Assembly: GCF_015500075.1 (NCBI RefSeq)
Contig: NZ_CP045496.1
Coordinates: 3,544,001 to 3,608,000, forward strand
Length of the DNA: 64,000 nucleotides
Reading direction: 5' to 3'
DNA from: Mesorhizobium sp. INR15
GTDB taxonomy: Bacteria > Pseudomonadota > Alphaproteobacteria > Rhizobiales > Rhizobiaceae
This document shows, piece by piece, positions 23,519-32,977 of this stretch. The notes beneath the pieces were generated by a model, which was not told the origin of the DNA, did not search any database, and saw only the letters and a program-made list of their open reading frames with translations. Both the position numbers and the translations under genes were made by a program. Position 1 is the stretch's first letter, and the number at the start of each line of letters is the position of its first letter.

Positions 23519-25242
23519 TCGGCAAATTTCCAAAAATGACAGGGCTGCTGAAGCGCCGCGTCAGGACCGGGGAAGACGGCTCGATCGTGCTCGATGGCGC
23601 CCGCAAGGCGACCGGTGGCAGGGGCAAGACACGCATCGTGATGACGATGGCGGTGTTTTTCGGCATCTTCTCGACCATTTCCGGGCGGCTGGTCTATCTC
23701 GGCTTCCAGAGCCCCGACATGTCGGGCGGACCGCAGAGCCGGGTGACGGCATCGCGGCCCGACATCGTCGACCGCAACGGTGAAGTGCTGGCGACCGACA
23801 TCAAGACGGCATCACTGTTTGCGGAGCCGCGCCGCATCGTCGATGCGGATGAGGCGATCGAAAAACTGTCGAGTGTGCTGCCCGAGATCGACTACGAGCA
23901 GACCTATCACAAGCTCAAGAGCGGCGCCGGTTTCGTCTGGCTGCAGCGCCAGCTGACGCCCAAGCAGCAGTCCGACATCATGCAGCTCGGCATTCCGGGC
24001 TTTGGCTTCCGCACAGAAAAGCGCCGCTTCTACCCGAGCGGCGAGACTTCGTCCTACATTGTCGGGCTTACCAATATCGACAACCAGGGCATCTCCGGCA
24101 TGGAGAAATATGTCGATGAGCAGGGCTTGAGCGACCTGCAGGCATCCGGCCTGGCGATTGCCAAGGATCTGAAGCCGGTGAAGCTGTCGATCGATCTGCG
24201 CGTCCAGCATATTGTGCGCGACGAGATCGCCGCCGGCCTGGAGCGCTATCGCGCCACGGGCACTGGCGCCGTCGTGCTGAACGTCAAGACCGGCGAAGTC
24301 GTCGCCATGGCATCGGTGCCGGATTTCGATCCGAACAACCCTTACAATGCGCAGGAAAAGGACCGGCTGAACCGGATGTCGGCTGGCCTTTATGAGATGG
24401 GCTCGACCTTCAAGAGCTTCACCTCGGCCATGGCGCTCGATTCCGGCAAGGCAACGATGAACAGCCGCTTCGATGCTTCGCATCCAATCAAGGTCGGCCA
24501 TCAGGCCATCCATGATTTCCACGGCAAGAACCGTGTGCTGTCCCTGCCGGAAGTGTTCCTCTATTCGTCAAACATCGGATCGGCCAGGGAGGCCGAACTG
24601 GTCGGCATCGAGGGACACCGCGAATTCCTGCATCGCCTGGGCATTCTGGACAAGATGCAGACCGAACTGCCGGAAGTCGCCCGCCCGACCGAGCCGAGGG
24701 TCTGGAAACAGGTCAATTCGTTCACGATCGCCTTCGGCCACGGCGTGTCGACGACACCGCTGCAGGCGGCTGTCGGCTGCGCGGCGCTGGTCAATGGGGG
24801 CTTCCTGATGGCGCCGACATTCCTGGTGCGCAGCCAGGAGGATGCGATGGCGGCGGCCAAGAAAGTTGTCGCCGACAAGACGGTCGAGGGCATGCGATAC
24901 CTCTATACGCTCAATGCCGAGAAGGGCTCGGCCAGAAACGCCAGGGTCCCCGGCTACCGCGTTGGCGGCAAGACCGGAACCGCCGAGAAGGTCATCAACG
25001 GCCGCTACTCCAAGGACTTGAATTTCAACACCTTCGTCGCCGCCTTTCCGATGGACGATCCGCAATACCTGGTGTTTACGATCGCCGATGCGCCGCACCC
25101 GGAAAAGCCAGGGATGACCGACGTCGCGGCCAACAATGCCGGGGTTATGGCTGGCAATATCATTCGTCGTTCGGCGGCCATGCTTGGCGTGAAGCCAGAT
25201 TTCAGCCATGAAAATGGTGCAACGCTGGTTTCCTCTCAGTGA
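23515..25242 (+). CDS. ftsI: Septal peptidoglycan transpeptidase FtsI (PBP3)
   Basis: A 575-residue class B penicillin-binding protein. One transmembrane helix lies at about 40-60. The dimerisation domain begins with RPDIVDRNGEVLATDI. The active site has S297 in GSTFKSFTSAMAL, YSSNIGS (second motif) and K486 in GGKTGTAEK (third motif). It crosslinks septal wall together with FtsW. ATGA overlap with ftsL. Length fits the family. Confidence 0.97.
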   Translation: MIGKFPKMTGLLKRRVRTGEDGSIVLDGARKATGGRGKTRIVMTMAVFFGIFSTISGRLVYLGFQSPDMSGGPQSRVTASRPDIVDRNGEVLATDIKTASLFAEPRRIVDADEAIEKLSSVLPEIDYEQTYHKLKSGAGFVWLQRQLTPKQQSDIMQLGIPGFGFRTEKRRFYPSGETSSYIVGLTNIDNQGISGMEKYVDEQGLSDLQASGLAIAKDLKPVKLSIDLRVQHIVRDEIAAGLERYRATGTGAVVLNVKTGEVVAMASVPDFDPNNPYNAQEKDRLNRMSAGLYEMGSTFKSFTSAMALDSGKATMNSRFDASHPIKVGHQAIHDFHGKNRVLSLPEVFLYSSNIGSAREAELVGIEGHREFLHRLGILDKMQTELPEVARPTEPRVWKQVNSFTIAFGHGVSTTPLQAAVGCAALVNGGFLMAPTFLVRSQEDAMAAAKKVVADKTVEGMRYLYTLNAEKGSARNARVPGYRVGGKTGTAEKVINGRYSKDLNFNTFVAAFPMDDPQYLVFTIADAPHPEKPGMTDVAANNAGVMAGNIIRRSAAMLGVKPDFSHENGATLVSSQ

Positions 25243-25297
25243 TTCTTGGGGCGCGCCGGCGACAGCGCGCCATTTTATTGCAGGTGAACGGAACTCG

Positions 25298-26752
25298 ATG
25301 AAGCTCAGAGATTTAGCCGGTATCCTACCTGTCGAAGGAACAACTTCCGTCGATACGGAGGTTACCGGGATTTCGTCGGATTCCCGCCAGGTAGAACCCG
25401 GCGTCGTCTTTTTCGCGCTCGCCGGCACCAAGGCGGATGGCGCGACCTACGCGGCGGATGCCGCAAGGCGTGGGGCGGCGGCAATCGTGGCGGGCAAGGG
25501 CAGTGCGCTTTCCGGGCTGCCTGTTCCGGTGCTGGCTGTCGATGACCCGCGGCTTGCGCTAGCGCTCAGTGCCGCAAGCTACTTCGGCAAGCAGCCGCAA
25601 ACCATGGTGGCGGTGACCGGAACCAGCGGCAAGACATCGGTCGCGGCGTTTACAAGGCAGATCTGGGAGCAGGCTGGCTATGCCGCTGCTTCGATCGGCA
25701 CCACCGGCGTGGTGGCGCCTGGCCGCAATGACTACGGCTCGTTGACCACGCCCGATCCGGTCGCCTTGCACCAGTTGCTGAAGGAATTGGCGGATGCCGG
25801 CGTCACGCATGCCTCGATGGAAGCTTCCAGCCACGGGCTCGACCAGCGCCGTCTCGATGGTGTGAAACTCGCGGCCGGCGGCTTTACCAATCTCGGCCGC
25901 GACCACATGGACTACCATCCGACGATCGAGGATTATCACCGCGCCAAGCTGCGCCTGTTCGATACGCTGCTGCCGAAGGGCGCACCGGCTGTCATCTTCG
26001 CCGATGATCCTTGGTCGGCGCCGACGGTTCGGGCAGCGCAAGCGGCGGGGCTCGCCGTGCTCACGGTTGGCCGCCAAGGCCATTTCCTCAAGCTGAAGCG
26101 TGTCGAGCACGCGCGCCATCGCCAGCGCGCCGAGGTCGAGGCCGATGGCGTGCTCTACGAGATCGACCTGCCGCTGGCCGGCGATTTCCAGATATCGAAT
26201 GCGCTTGTGTCGGCCGGGCTTGCCATCTCCACCGGAACGCCTGTCGCCAAAGCCTTGATGGCACTTGAAAAACTGAAGGGTGCGCCGGGCCGGCTCGATC
26301 TCGTCGGCACCACTGCCAATGGCGCGCCGGTCTATGTCGACTATGCCCACAAGCCGGATGCACTGGAAAACGTGCTGGCTTCGGTGCGCCCCTTCACCAC
26401 GGGCCGCGTCGTTGTCGTGTTCGGCTGTGGCGGCGACCGCGACCGCGGCAAACGGCCGATCATGGGCGAGATCGCGACGCGGCTTGCCGATGTCGTCATC
26501 GTCACCGATGACAATCCGCGCTCGGAAGTGCCGGAGACGATCCGCGCCGCCATCCTGGCCGCCGCGCCCGGCGCCATCGAGATCGGCGACCGGCGCCAGG
26601 CGATCCATGAGGCAGTTGCCATGCTGCATGCCGGAGACACGCTGATCGTGGCCGGCAAGGGGCATGAGGAAGGCCAGACGATCGGCGCCGAGACCTTGCA
26701 TTTCTCCGATCATGAGGAAGTTCGCGCGGCGCTCAGGGAGCGTGCCGCATGA
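25298..26752 (+). CDS. murE: UDP-MurNAc-L-Ala-D-Glu:meso-diaminopimelate ligase MurE
   Basis: A 484-residue cytoplasmic ligase adding meso-DAP to the stem peptide. Motifs: SSDSRQVEPGVVFFAL, ATP loop TGTSGKTSVAAFTRQ, TTPDPVALHQLL, the carbamylated-lysine region AKLRLFDTLL and the meso-DAP-specific DNPR in IVTDDNPRSEVP. So the wall is of the DAP type. ATG 25298 follows AGGTGAACGGA; the ORF extends 30 codons further up into ftsI but that part lacks similarity. Stop overlaps murF. Confidence 0.96.
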   Translation: MKLRDLAGILPVEGTTSVDTEVTGISSDSRQVEPGVVFFALAGTKADGATYAADAARRGAAAIVAGKGSALSGLPVPVLAVDDPRLALALSAASYFGKQPQTMVAVTGTSGKTSVAAFTRQIWEQAGYAAASIGTTGVVAPGRNDYGSLTTPDPVALHQLLKELADAGVTHASMEASSHGLDQRRLDGVKLAAGGFTNLGRDHMDYHPTIEDYHRAKLRLFDTLLPKGAPAVIFADDPWSAPTVRAAQAAGLAVLTVGRQGHFLKLKRVEHARHRQRAEVEADGVLYEIDLPLAGDFQISNALVSAGLAISTGTPVAKALMALEKLKGAPGRLDLVGTTANGAPVYVDYAHKPDALENVLASVRPFTTGRVVVVFGCGGDRDRGKRPIMGEIATRLADVVIVTDDNPRSEVPETIRAAILAAAPGAIEIGDRRQAIHEAVAMLHAGDTLIVAGKGHEEGQTIGAETLHFSDHEEVRAALRERAA

Positions 26753-28182
26753 CCCATCTCTGGACCTCCGAGGCGCTGGTCGCGGCCATGGATGGTCGGC
26801 CGATCGGCACGCTGCCGGACGGTATATCGGGCATTTCGATCGACAGCCGCAGCCTGCAGCCGGGTGATGCGTTCTTCGCCATCAAGGGCGAGGCGATGGA
26901 TGGCCATGATTTCGCGACGTCAGCCATCAAGGCCGGCGCTGGCGTGCTGGTGGTGGCCGAGGGCAAGCTGCCGTCGCTGGGACGGCTGACGGCGCCTATG
27001 ATTGTTGTCGAGGACGTGCTGGTCGCGCTGGAAAAGCTCGGCGTCGCATCGCGCGCCCGTTCCGAGGCCAAGATCATCGCGGTGACCGGATCCGCCGGCA
27101 AGACCACCACCAAGGAAGCACTGCGCCATGTGCTGTCGGCGGTCGGCAAGGTGCATGCGTCGGCGCAGTCGTTCAACAACCACTGGGGCGTGCCGCTGAC
27201 CCTGGCGCGGATGCCCGTCGATTGCGACTATGCCGTGTTCGAGATCGGCATGAACCATCCCGATGAAATCCGGCCGCTGGTCAAGATGGTGCGGCCCCAG
27301 GTTGCCATCATCACCATGATCGCTGCCGCCCATCTCGGTTTTTTCAAGAACCTCGATGAAATCGCCAAGGCCAAGGCCGAGATTTTCGAAGGCATCGAAC
27401 CGGATGGCGCCGCCATCCTCAACCGCGACGACACGCGCTGGAAGCTTCTCGACAAGATGGCGCATGCCGCCGGTGTCGAGCATGTCTTCGGTTTCGGCGA
27501 GAACGCGCGTTCGACCTTCAAGCTGACCAAATGTGAACTCCACGCCGACCATTCCGACATCACGGTCAAGATCGGCGGGCACGACATCTCGGCCAGGGTT
27601 GGCGCGCCGGGCCGCCATATGGTGCAGAATATACTGGCTGTGCTGGGCGCGGCGCATCTCGTTGGTGCAGATCTCGACAAGGTGGCGCTGGCGCTGGCCG
27701 ATCTCTCGGCGGAGCGCGGACGCGGCAAGCGCCATGTGCTGCGCCATCCTAAAGGGCCGATCACGCTGATCGATGAAAGCTACAACGCCAATCCGGCCTC
27801 GATGGAGGCTGCCATGGCGCTGCTCAATGCGACGCCGGTATCGGGCGAGGGCCGACGCATCGCCGTGCTTGGCGACATGCTGGAACTCGGCGAGCATTCA
27901 GCCAAATTGCATGCGGCACTTGCCGAACTGATCGTCGGCACCGAGACGCGCACGGTCTTTCTCGGTGGTCCGGAAATGCGAGCGCTGGCTGAGATATTGC
28001 CAGATGAGATCACGACGGAGTACCGCGGCGGCGCCGAGGATTTGAAGCCGGTGTTGTTCGCCGCGCTGAGGCCGGGCGATGTGGTGATGGTCAAATCGTC
28101 GAAAGGCATTGGGTTTTCTAAATTGGTCGACGCGCTGCTGGGCAAGTTTCCGGCGGAATCGGCAACCAACAAACAGGCATAG
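26749..28182 (+). CDS. murF: UDP-MurNAc-tripeptide:D-Ala-D-Ala ligase MurF
   Basis: A 477-residue Mur ligase that adds D-Ala-D-Ala, completing UDP-MurNAc-pentapeptide. Motifs: GISIDSRSLQPGDAFFAIKG, ATP loop VTGSAGKTTTKEALR, SFNNHWGVPLTLARMP, FEIGMNHPDEI and IDESYNANPASMEAAM. ATGA overlap with murE. It is followed by mraY after 18 bp with a GGGGGACGG ribosome binding site. Confidence 0.96.
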   Translation: MTHLWTSEALVAAMDGRPIGTLPDGISGISIDSRSLQPGDAFFAIKGEAMDGHDFATSAIKAGAGVLVVAEGKLPSLGRLTAPMIVVEDVLVALEKLGVASRARSEAKIIAVTGSAGKTTTKEALRHVLSAVGKVHASAQSFNNHWGVPLTLARMPVDCDYAVFEIGMNHPDEIRPLVKMVRPQVAIITMIAAAHLGFFKNLDEIAKAKAEIFEGIEPDGAAILNRDDTRWKLLDKMAHAAGVEHVFGFGENARSTFKLTKCELHADHSDITVKIGGHDISARVGAPGRHMVQNILAVLGAAHLVGADLDKVALALADLSAERGRGKRHVLRHPKGPITLIDESYNANPASMEAAMALLNATPVSGEGRRIAVLGDMLELGEHSAKLHAALAELIVGTETRTVFLGGPEMRALAEILPDEITTEYRGGAEDLKPVLFAALRPGDVVMVKSSKGIGFSKLVDALLGKFPAESATNKQA

Positions 28183-28200
28183 TCCGGGGGACGGAAGCGC

Positions 28201-29283
28201 ATGTTCACATTGCTCGTCGATTTTGCGGACAAGGTCTCTGTCTTCAACGTCTTTCGCTACATCACCTTCCGCACCGGCGGCGCGCTGATCACTTCGGCGC
28301 TGATCGTCTTCATCTTCGGGCCGGCGATCATCAATTCGCTCAGGCTGCGGCAGGGCAAGGGCCAGCCGATCCGCGCCGACGGGCCGCAGACGCATTTCAA
28401 GAAAGCCGGCACGCCAACCATGGGCGGGCTGATGATCCTGTCCGGCATCATCGGTTCGTCGCTGCTGTGGGCGAACCTTTCCAGCATCTATGTCTGGGTG
28501 GTTCTCCTGGTGACGCTCGGTTTCGGCTCGATCGGCTTCTATGACGACTATCTCAAGGTGACGAAGCAGTCGCATCTCGGGTTTTCCGGAAAGGCGCGGC
28601 TGGCGCTCGAATTCGTCATCGCCGGTATCGCCGCCTGGGTGATCATGCATAACGGCCAGGCGCCGTTCTCGTCATCGCTGACATTTCCCTTCGCCAAGGA
28701 ATTCATCGTCAATCTTGGCTGGTTCTTCATTCCTTTCTCGTGCTTCGTCATCGTTGGCGCGGGCAATGCGGTGAACCTGACCGACGGGCTCGATGGGCTG
28801 GCGATCGTGCCGATCATGATCGCGGCGGCCTCCTTCGGCGTTATCGCCTATCTCTCCGGCAACGCGGTCTTCGCCGAATACCTGCAGATCCATTTCGTGC
28901 CCGGCACCGGTGAACTGGCGGTCGTGCTCGGCTCTGTGATTGGCGCCGGCCTCGGTTTCCTCTGGTTCAACGCACCGCCGGCGGCGATCTTCATGGGCGA
29001 CACCGGCTCGCTGGCGATGGGCGGCCTGATCGGTACAGTCGCGGTCGCCACCAAGCACGAGATCGTGCTGGTCATTGTCGGCGGCCTGTTCGTGGTCGAA
29101 ATCCTGTCGGTGATCATCCAGGTCGGCTATTTCAAGATGACCGGCAAGCGCGTGTTCCTGATGGCGCCGATCCACCATCATTTCGAAAAGCTCGGCTGGA
29201 CCGAAAGCCAGGTTGTGATCCGCTTCTGGATCATCGCCGTGATCCTGGCGCTGGTCGGCCTCTCCACCCTGAAACTGAGATAG
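28201..29283 (+). CDS. mraY: Phospho-MurNAc-pentapeptide-transferase MraY
   Basis: A 360-residue polytopic enzyme making lipid I from UDP-MurNAc-pentapeptide and undecaprenyl phosphate. About ten helices. Conserved features: FKKAGTPTMGGLMIL, GFYDDYLKVTKQSHLGFSGK (Mg-binding Asp pair), NAVNLTDGLDGLAIVP, FMGDTGSLAMGGLIG and IHHHFEKLGWTE. It lies between murF and murD in the standard order. Confidence 0.97.
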   Translation: MFTLLVDFADKVSVFNVFRYITFRTGGALITSALIVFIFGPAIINSLRLRQGKGQPIRADGPQTHFKKAGTPTMGGLMILSGIIGSSLLWANLSSIYVWVVLLVTLGFGSIGFYDDYLKVTKQSHLGFSGKARLALEFVIAGIAAWVIMHNGQAPFSSSLTFPFAKEFIVNLGWFFIPFSCFVIVGAGNAVNLTDGLDGLAIVPIMIAAASFGVIAYLSGNAVFAEYLQIHFVPGTGELAVVLGSVIGAGLGFLWFNAPPAAIFMGDTGSLAMGGLIGTVAVATKHEIVLVIVGGLFVVEILSVIIQVGYFKMTGKRVFLMAPIHHHFEKLGWTESQVVIRFWIIAVILALVGLSTLKLR

Positions 29284-29291
29284 GAAATCCC

Positions 29292-30692
29292 TTGATCCCC
29301 GCTTCATCCTTTTCAGGCAAGCGCGTTTCGCTCTTCGGGCTTGGTGGCTCGGGGATCGCGACGGCGCGCGCGCTGATCGAGGGTGGCGCGGAGGTTCTGG
29401 CCTGGGATGACAATCCCGACAGCGTCGCCAAGGCAGCCGCCGTCGGCATCGAGACTGGCGACCTGCGCGGCGCTGAGTGGTCGAAATTCTCCGGTTTCGT
29501 GCTGTCGCCCGGCGTGCCGCTGACGCATCCAAAGCCCCACTGGACAGTGGAACTGGCGCGCGGCGCCGGTGTCGAGGTGATCGGCGACATCGAGCTGTTC
29601 TGCCGCGAACGCATCCTGCGCGCGCCGACAGCCCCGTTCATCGCCATCACCGGCACCAACGGCAAGTCGACGACAACCGCGCTGACCGCGCATATCCTGA
29701 AGGCAGCCGGGCGCGACACGCAGATGGGCGGCAATATCGGCCGCGCGGTGATGACCCTCGATCCACCGACGCCCGACCGGCACTATGTCTTGGAATGCTC
29801 GTCCTACCAGATCGATCTGGCGCCTTCGATCAATCCAACCGCCGGCATCCTGCTCAACCTGACACCAGACCATCTCGACCGTCACGGCACCATGCAGCAC
29901 TACGCCGCGATCAAGGAACGGCTGGTGGCCGGCAGCGAGACGGCGATCGTCGGCATCGACGATTCCTGGTGCGCGCAGATCGCCGACCGCCTGGAGCGGG
30001 CAGGGCGGCACGTCATCCGCATTTCCAAGCGCTTGCCGCTGACCGATGGCTATTTCGCCGACGGCAGCGATCTGATGGAAGCCGTGCACGGCCGCTACAG
30101 CCGCGTTGCCTTTCTCGAAGGCATCGGTTCGCTGCGCGGTCAGCACAATGCGCAGAACGCGCTAGCGGCTGTCGCCGCCTGTCTTAAGGTCGGGCTCGAC
30201 CTCGGCGAGATTCAGTCCGGGCTGGAAAGCTTCCCTGGCCTGGCGCATCGCATGGAACAGGTTGGCCGCAAGGACCATGTGCTGTTCGTCAACGATTCCA
30301 AGGCAACCAATGCCGATGCGGCGGCACCCGCATTGTCGAGCTTTCCGCGTATTTACTGGATCGCCGGCGGCCTGCCCAAGGAAGGCGGCATCGAGCCGCT
30401 GCGCGGCTTCTTCCCGCGCATCGCCAGGGCCTACCTGATCGGCGAGGCAGCACCGGCCTTCTCGGCGACGCTGGGCGAGGCGGTGCCTTACGAGATATCG
30501 GGCACGCTGGCTGCCGCGGTCGAGCATGCGGCGCGCGATGCCGCCAAGGATGACAGCGGCGAGGTGGTGGTGCTGCTGTCGCCGGCCTGCGCCAGCTTTG
30601 ACCAGTTCAAGAATTTCGAAGTTCGCGGCGAAGCCTTCAGGCAAGCTGCGAATGCTATCGAGGGTGTGAAACCCATCGGAGGGGCACGATAA
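29292..30692 (+). CDS. murD: UDP-MurNAc-L-alanine:D-glutamate ligase MurD
   Basis: A 466-residue ligase. The start is a TTG at 29292 behind AGGAAA; no ATG is available before the conserved SLFGLGGSGIATARAL. ATP loop ITGTNGKSTTTALTAHIL, LECSSYQIDL, LNLTPDHLDRHG and FVNDSKATNADAAAPAL are typical. Rare start codons recur in this cluster (ftsL, ftsQ). Stop and ftsW start overlap by one base (TAATG). Confidence 0.96.
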   Translation: MIPASSFSGKRVSLFGLGGSGIATARALIEGGAEVLAWDDNPDSVAKAAAVGIETGDLRGAEWSKFSGFVLSPGVPLTHPKPHWTVELARGAGVEVIGDIELFCRERILRAPTAPFIAITGTNGKSTTTALTAHILKAAGRDTQMGGNIGRAVMTLDPPTPDRHYVLECSSYQIDLAPSINPTAGILLNLTPDHLDRHGTMQHYAAIKERLVAGSETAIVGIDDSWCAQIADRLERAGRHVIRISKRLPLTDGYFADGSDLMEAVHGRYSRVAFLEGIGSLRGQHNAQNALAAVAACLKVGLDLGEIQSGLESFPGLAHRMEQVGRKDHVLFVNDSKATNADAAAPALSSFPRIYWIAGGLPKEGGIEPLRGFFPRIARAYLIGEAAPAFSATLGEAVPYEISGTLAAAVEHAARDAAKDDSGEVVVLLSPACASFDQFKNFEVRGEAFRQAANAIEGVKPIGGAR

Positions 30693-31843
30693 TGCAGAGC
30701 CGTCTCGACACAAGCCCGGTAGCAACCTGGTGGTGGACGATCGATCGCTGGTTCCTGGCGGCGTTCCTGTCGCTGATGGGACTTGGCATCATCCTGTCCT
30801 TCGCGGCGAGCCCTGCTGTGGCCGAGCGCATCGGCCTCGACAGTTTCCACTTCGCCACAAGGCAGATCATTTTCACCGTGCCAGCACTTGGCGTGATGCT
30901 GGCCGTTTCCTTCCTTGAATCCCGGCAGATCCGGCGCATGGCGCTGGTCATGCTGTGCATCATGCTGGTGCTGATGGTGGCGGTGCTCTACATCGGCGTC
31001 GAGGTGAAGGGCGCGCGGCGCTGGGTGTCGCTTGCCGGCCTTTCGATCCAGCCGTCCGAGTTCCTCAAGCCCGCCTTCGTCATCATGTGCGCCTGGCTGT
31101 TCGCCGAGCACAAGCGCCAGCCAGACATTCCCGGCAACCTGTTTGCCATGATGCTGCTTGCGCTGGTCGTCTCGCTGCTGGTGGCGCAGCCGGATCTCGG
31201 CCAGACCATGCTGATCACCGGCACCTGGGGTGTGATGTTCTTCATGGCGGGCCTGCCATGGCTGTGGATCATGGCGCTTGGCGGCGCCGGCGTCGGCGGC
31301 GTGTTCGCCGCTTATTCCGTGTTTCCGCACGTTGCCCTGCGCATCGACAAGTTCCTCACCGGCGAGGGTGACACGTTCCAGGTCGACATGGGCCGCGAGG
31401 CGCTGATCAATGGCGGCTGGTTCGGCGTCGGGCCCGGCGAAGGCACGGTCAAGCGGGTCATCCCGGACAGCCACGCCGACTTCGTCTTCTCGGTCGCCGG
31501 CGAAGAGTTCGGGCTGATCATGTGCTTCTTCATCATGTCGATCTTCGCCTTCATCGTGCTGCGCGGCCTCAACTCGGCGCTGAAGGAACAGGACGATTTC
31601 ACCCGTTATGCGGTCGGCGGCCTTGTCACCGTGTTCGGCCTGCAGTCCGTCATCAACATGTGCGTCAACCTGCAGCTGGTGCCGGCCAAGGGCATGACGC
31701 TGCCCTTTATCTCCTATGGCGGCTCTTCGCAGATCGCCATTGCCATCTCGATGGGCATGGTGCTGGCGCTGACGCGCAAGCGGCCGGAAAAGCGCAAGCA
31801 GATGGGCTTTGCCCTGTCGCAACGCGCCATGCCGGCGGAATGA
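30692..31843 (+). CDS. ftsW: Septal peptidoglycan glycosyltransferase FtsW
   Basis: A 383-residue SEDS-family protein with about ten helices. It contains RWVSLAGLSIQPSEFLKPAF, VAQPDLGQTMLITGTWG (with the catalytic-region Asp), GWFGVGPGEGTVKRVIPDSH, DFVFSVAGEEFGLI and LPFISYGGSSQIAIA. It polymerises septal glycan with FtsI. It is translationally coupled to murD and six bases before murG. Confidence 0.96.
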   Translation: MQSRLDTSPVATWWWTIDRWFLAAFLSLMGLGIILSFAASPAVAERIGLDSFHFATRQIIFTVPALGVMLAVSFLESRQIRRMALVMLCIMLVLMVAVLYIGVEVKGARRWVSLAGLSIQPSEFLKPAFVIMCAWLFAEHKRQPDIPGNLFAMMLLALVVSLLVAQPDLGQTMLITGTWGVMFFMAGLPWLWIMALGGAGVGGVFAAYSVFPHVALRIDKFLTGEGDTFQVDMGREALINGGWFGVGPGEGTVKRVIPDSHADFVFSVAGEEFGLIMCFFIMSIFAFIVLRGLNSALKEQDDFTRYAVGGLVTVFGLQSVINMCVNLQLVPAKGMTLPFISYGGSSQIAIAISMGMVLALTRKRPEKRKQMGFALSQRAMPAE

Positions 31844-31849
31844 GGCTGG

Positions 31850-32977
31850 ATGTCCAAGGGGGTCATCCTTCTCGCGGCTGGCGGAACCGGCGGGCATCTG
31901 TTCCCAGCCGAGGCTCTGGCGCATGAACTGATCGAGCGCGGCTGGAAGGTGCATCTCGCCACCGACGACCGGGCCGAGCGATTTGCCGGCCATTTCCCGG
32001 CTGCTGCCGTCCATCCGATCCAGTCGGCGACACTGGGTTCGAAAAACCCGATTGCCGTGCTCGCCGCCTTCTGGAAAATCTGGAGCGGGGTGCGCCAGGC
32101 ATCCGTCATCATCAGAAGGATCAAACCCGATGCCGTTGTCGGCTTCGGCGGCTACCCGACCTTGCCGCCGCTTTACGCGGCGACGCGGCGCAAGGTGCCG
32201 ACGCTGGTCCACGAGCAGAACGCGGTGATGGGACGCGCCAACCGGGCGCTGGCCGGGCGCGTTGATGCAATCGCCGGCGGCTTTCTGCCGGAAGACACGA
32301 GTGCGGCCGGCGCCAAGACGGTGACGACGGGCAATCCGGTCAGACCGCAGGTGCTGGAGGCGGCCAAGACGCCCTATACCCCTTCAAGCGGTGAACAGAC
32401 GTTTCGCCTGCTGGTTTTCGGCGGCAGCCAGGGCGCGCAATTCTTCTCCGATGCCGTGCCGGCGGCGATCGCGCTGCTGTCGGACGCGCAGCGCAAGCGG
32501 CTTGATATCACGCAGCAGGCCCGTGCCGACGATGTCGCGCGGGTGAAGGCTGCCTATGCCGAACTTGGCGTCGCCGTACAGGTTTCGCCGTTCTTTACCG
32601 ACATGGCGGCACGCTTGGCGGCGGCGCATCTGGTGATGTCGCGCTCCGGCGCCTCCACCGTTTCCGAGATTGCCGTCATCGGACGCCCGGCGCTGCTGGT
32701 GCCTTATCCGCATGCGTTGGACCACGACCAGGCGGCCAATGCGGCCGCGCTCGCGGCGGCCGGCGGTGGCGAGGTGCATGAGCAGTCCTCGCTTTCGCCC
32801 GAACGTATAGCAGCCTTGATCGGCGGGCTCATGGACGATCCGGAGCGGCTGGTGGCGATGGCAGCGGGAGCGAAGTCCGCCGGCAAGCCCAACGCCGCGC
32901 GGTTGCTTGCCGACCTGACAGAGGCTATTGCGGCGAAAAAGACCGTTTCGGAATTCAGGAAGGAAACGCACGCATGA
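31850..32977 (+). CDS. murG: UDP-GlcNAc:lipid I N-acetylglucosaminyltransferase MurG
   Basis: A 375-residue GT-B enzyme that turns lipid I into lipid II at the inner membrane face. Motifs: ILLAAGGTGGHLFPAEALAH, VVGFGGYPTLPPL, HEQNAVMGRANR, LLVFGGSQGAQFFSDAVP and RSGASTVSEIAVIGRPALLV followed by PYPHALDHDQAANA. ATGA overlap with murC. Confidence 0.97.
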   Translation: MSKGVILLAAGGTGGHLFPAEALAHELIERGWKVHLATDDRAERFAGHFPAAAVHPIQSATLGSKNPIAVLAAFWKIWSGVRQASVIIRRIKPDAVVGFGGYPTLPPLYAATRRKVPTLVHEQNAVMGRANRALAGRVDAIAGGFLPEDTSAAGAKTVTTGNPVRPQVLEAAKTPYTPSSGEQTFRLLVFGGSQGAQFFSDAVPAAIALLSDAQRKRLDITQQARADDVARVKAAYAELGVAVQVSPFFTDMAARLAAAHLVMSRSGASTVSEIAVIGRPALLVPYPHALDHDQAANAAALAAAGGGEVHEQSSLSPERIAALIGGLMDDPERLVAMAAGAKSAGKPNAARLLADLTEAIAAKKTVSEFRKETHA